Assembly (NCBI RefSeq): GCF_038039535.1
Contig: NZ_JBBPHP010000035.1
Coordinates: 1-64,000, forward strand
Direction of reading: 5' to 3'
DNA: 64,000 nt
Origin: Catalinimonas sp038039535
Lineage (GTDB): Bacteria > Bacteroidota > Bacteroidia > Cytophagales > Cyclobacteriaceae
Below the pieces are notes generated by a model. The model ran no database searches. It saw only the letters and a list, made by a program, of their open reading frames with translations, and had not been told where the DNA came from. Positions 61,797-64,000 of the stretch are shown here, piece by piece. A program made the position numbers and the translations under genes. How positions within the stretch are numbered: position 1 is the first letter of the stretch; each line of letters begins with the position of its first letter.

Positions 61797-62465
61797 TTAA
61801 CTAACGAGTACTTTCTTTTGTGTATACTTTCTCAAAAATGCGTGCTGCTTTAGCCTAAGCCAACGCTCATATTTCTTGAGATGGTCCCTTACATTCAGGC
61901 GTGAACTGGAACTTTCTTTATTCTTTTGAGAGCTTTTAGGATTGGGGTCATAGAGCATGGCCGTACAGAGACAGTTATTACGATTGTTTCTGGTAAGTAT
62001 ATCAAAGTTAGGACAGCTCTGACAGCCTTTCCAAAACTCATCATCCGTAGTTAATTCTGAAAAAGTCACCGGGCGATATCCCAGGTCAGAATTAATCTTC
62101 ATCACTGCCAGACTAGTGGTAATGCCAAATAGCTTAGCGTCCGGGTACTTTTTCCTGGACAGTTTAAAGGCAGCTTTCTTGATTTTGGTGGCAAGTCCAT
62201 GCTTACGGTAATCTTCATTGACGATAAGTCCGGAATTTGCGATATACTTATTATGCCCCCAGGTTTCAATATAGCAGAAGCCTGCTACAGTATTTTGTTC
62301 TAGTGCAATGATCGCCTTTCCTTCCATCATTTTTCTACGAATGTATTCGGGAGGCCTTTTGGAGATGCCTGTTCCGCGTTTTCGGGCAGCATCTTCAATC
62401 ATTACGCTGATTGTCTCTGCGTATTGAGTGTCTTTCTCAGTAGCTACTTGAATAGAAATATTCAT
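61797..62465 (-). CDS. GNAT acetyltransferase, candidate N-acyl-glutamate synthase of the arginine operon
   Basis: A 222-residue GNAT protein at the head of the arginine operon (15 bases before argG). The GNAT fold is shown by SGLIVNEDYRKHGLATKIKK (R-K-H-G-L). A C-terminal region has a CxxC/CxC cysteine pattern (CQSCPNFD, CLC) that may bind zinc. Comparable genes in Bacteroidota precede argG and are thought to supply the missing N-acylglutamate synthase. Start at 62465 (MNISIQVA) is preferred over the upstream ATG 62534, whose extra residues do not fit a GNAT start. Confidence 0.75.
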   Translation of the reverse strand: MNISIQVATEKDTQYAETISVMIEDAARKRGTGISKRPPEYIRRKMMEGKAIIALEQNTVAGFCYIETWGHNKYIANSGLIVNEDYRKHGLATKIKKAAFKLSRKKYPDAKLFGITTSLAVMKINSDLGYRPVTFSELTTDDEFWKGCQSCPNFDILTRNNRNNCLCTAMLYDPNPKSSQKNKESSSSRLNVRDHLKKYERWLRLKQHAFLRKYTQKKVLVS

Positions 62466-62748
62466 TGATGCATCAAAATGTAAAGATTGTTTGCTTAAAA
62501 AGTAAATAAAAAAATTTGCAGGAAACGTTACCACATAGGTATCGCAATAACATATTAGACCCTGCCGGGCCTGAAGTGCCTAAGAGATGGGGATAGAAAA
62601 ATAAATCGGTATGTGATTAGTACATACATTGGCCCAAGGCAATTTTTTTTGAAGGCTTAAAGTTAATAAACAAAATAGTGTTTACAACCAAATAGTTCAT
62701 TTAATACCTTTCAACAGAATAATATTTTTTCAACTCAGCGACATGTTC

Positions 62749-63231
62749 TCAGTGTTCTGCTTGTTGTTCATTAACTCTGGTCCAGATTGTAGACCTGCCA
62801 ATAAAGGATAAGCCAAGGTACCCTCTCACTTCCAGTGTACCATCATCCTGTAAGGTCAGCTGACAAGAATAGGTTTTGCCAGACTCAGGATCATATATTT
62901 CACCATCCTCGTAGGATTGATCTCCGCTGTATTCCAAATCCTCAAGGATATTAATACCAACTATGGTTCTGTCCCGCTTTTCAGGATCTGGATTTTTGGT
63001 ATCTTTTACAGCACCGCCATTTTCATTGGTTCTGCTCAACCAGGTTATTTTACCACAATAAGCACTTTCGCATTGGTAGATCTCTACAATCGCTTTTTTT
63101 TCATCAGTATACCATTTGCCCAGAATCTGATCATCTCGCTCTAGGATTCTCCCTTGAGTTTTTGCATTGGCAGACAAACTGAAAAGAAAAATATACATGA
63201 GTAAATTGCTGAATAGAACTTTTACCAACAT
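62749..63231 (-). CDS. exported DUF2147 protein
   Basis: A 160-residue protein: signal peptide (about 1-24), then a DUF2147 domain (GKWYTDEKKAIVEIYQCESA; GKTYSCQLTLQDDGTLEVRG; GLSFIGRSTIWTR). The domain is a small lipocalin-like barrel found in many Bacteroidota and Proteobacteria, with no defined ligand. Single gene. Confidence 0.88.
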   Translation of the reverse strand: MLVKVLFSNLLMYIFLFSLSANAKTQGRILERDDQILGKWYTDEKKAIVEIYQCESAYCGKITWLSRTNENGGAVKDTKNPDPEKRDRTIVGINILEDLEYSGDQSYEDGEIYDPESGKTYSCQLTLQDDGTLEVRGYLGLSFIGRSTIWTRVNEQQAEH

Positions 63232-63307
63232 TGCTTCTTTCTATTTGATGATGTTATTACAAATACTTGAAAGTAAACTTAATTGTTACGATTCTTGAAC
63301 TTTAGAT

Positions 63308-63991
63308 ATGGATGCACACTCAATGACTACAAATGCTGTGCGTATAGAAATCAAACAGCAACAATTACATTTACTTCCTGAAAAAGCAATTTTCTGGGAA
63401 GAAACTGCTTTCTTAATTCTCACGGATGTTCATCTTGGAAAGGCCGGTCATTTCAGAAAAGCAGGCATACCTATCCCCAGCAGTGTACACAAAGCGGATC
63501 TGCAAAATTTGCAAAAGTTGATTGATGGCTACCAACCCAAATGTATCCTTATCTTAGGCGATCTTTTTCATAGTGAAATAAACCTGGAGTGGAATATTTT
63601 CCGTCAATTTCTACAGGAAAATGCAGAGTATCAGTTTGTATTAGTCAAAGGGAATCATGATATCCTTCCGAAAGATGCCTACCAAGAAGATAACTTGAAG
63701 GTATATGATGATTCATGGACCTGTCCTCCTTTCTACTTCACCCATCACCCTAAAGAGAGCGCACCTGATCAACTTTACTATATGGCCGGACACGTTCATC
63801 CTGGCTACAAAATAAAGGGGAGAGCGGGTCAAAGTATCAAATTACCGAGTTTTCATTTTGCTACCGAGGGAGCGCTACTACCTGCTTTTGGTAAATTTAC
63901 CGGCTGCATGCATGTTTCCAAGCAGGGCAATGACAAAGTGTATGTAATCATTCCTGCCACTAACCATCAAGATAAAGTGATGAAAATATAA
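63308..63991 (+). CDS. pdeM: ligase-associated DNA damage response endonuclease PdeM
   Basis: A calcineurin-like metallophosphoesterase (227 residues), the nuclease of a DNA-repair set that also includes an ATP-dependent ligase and an Lhr-type helicase. Signature: the N-terminal DVHLGKAGHFRKAGIP, the metal sites GDLFHS, KGNHD and GHVHPG. The partners are not in the window; the gene ends 9 bases before its right edge, so they may lie next to it. Start at 63308 or at the second ATG (MTTNAVRIE) cannot be separated. Confidence 0.86.
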   Translation: MDAHSMTTNAVRIEIKQQQLHLLPEKAIFWEETAFLILTDVHLGKAGHFRKAGIPIPSSVHKADLQNLQKLIDGYQPKCILILGDLFHSEINLEWNIFRQFLQENAEYQFVLVKGNHDILPKDAYQEDNLKVYDDSWTCPPFYFTHHPKESAPDQLYYMAGHVHPGYKIKGRAGQSIKLPSFHFATEGALLPAFGKFTGCMHVSKQGNDKVYVIIPATNHQDKVMKI

Positions 63992-64000
63992 GCGCTATTT

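Noticed and set aside
1..64000. CRISPR arrays, prophage, IS transposases, rRNA operons, restriction systems or toxin-antitoxin pairs
   Set aside because: None was found; no transposase, integrase or Cas domain is encoded and no regular spaced repeats exist.

Overview
The window looks like ordinary chromosomal DNA from a Bacteroidota bacterium, most likely of the Cytophagales/Cytophagia type; genus cannot be read from it. Supporting signs are a type IX secretion pair (PorU sortase and PorV), a Bacteroidota-style HU-like protein with a C-terminal Ig-like domain, many SusD-era style signal peptides and acidic lipoprotein N-termini, promoters of the TTTG-N19-TAnnTTTG type (perfect in front of tRNA-Gln), and almost no Shine-Dalgarno sequences. 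No rRNA, prophage, IS element, CRISPR array or plasmid gene is visible.

Region by region: 1-2.7 kb holds a minus-strand housekeeping run (tRNA-Gln, prs, rplY, pth). 3.1-7.0 kb is a compact three-gene exopolysaccharide operon (initiating sugar-phosphate transferase, GDP-mannose 6-dehydrogenase, GT4 glycosyltransferase) closed by a terminator. 7.1-14.5 kb is mixed metabolism and envelope: M48 lipoprotein protease, a secreted TPR/Cys-rich protein, hisI, cysS, dcd-yidD, a deaminase-only RibD, trhO and an M23 endopeptidase. 14.6-21 kb (minus) holds a c-type cytochrome and a parE / four-helix-bundle sensor / parC operon. 21.2-26.7 kb (minus) is a tightly overlapping signalling operon: a 1336-residue hybrid kinase with Hpt domain, a CheY-like regulator, a small conserved protein and a PhnP-like metallo-hydrolase. 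26.7-29.2 kb (plus) is miaA and an RqcH-like NFACT gene.

29.3-35.8 kb (minus) runs pssA, purS, porU, porV, yebC. 35.9-41.0 kb (plus) holds an FAD oxidoreductase abutting a very large exported protein (degenerate peptidase, TolB-like propeller, acidic repeat linker, predicted beta-barrel) and a small outer-membrane barrel. 41.1-56.0 kb is an accessory stretch of single genes: MFS transporter, DJ-1/PfpI protein, ECF sigma factor with a membrane protein, esterase, acetyltransferase, a Bacteroidota small basic protein with a terminator-like leader, two metallo-hydrolase/NTF2-type genes, an HU-like gene followed by palindromes, a class C beta-lactamase-family hydrolase, an exported archaemetzincin, and others. 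56.3-58.4 kb is a lipoprotein with three LamG-like domains. 58.4-62.5 kb (minus) is proC and an arginine operon (GNAT, argG, argC). The window ends with a DUF2147 protein and the DNA-repair-associated nuclease PdeM.

The least expected arrangements are the sensor-like membrane protein inside the topoisomerase IV operon, the fully overlapping phosphorelay operon ending in a metallo-hydrolase, the alginate-type GDP-mannose dehydrogenase in a minimal polysaccharide operon, the repeat linker in the TolB/barrel protein, and the hairpin-plus-U8 directly in front of the small basic protein. None of these is proven to be a new system from sequence alone.
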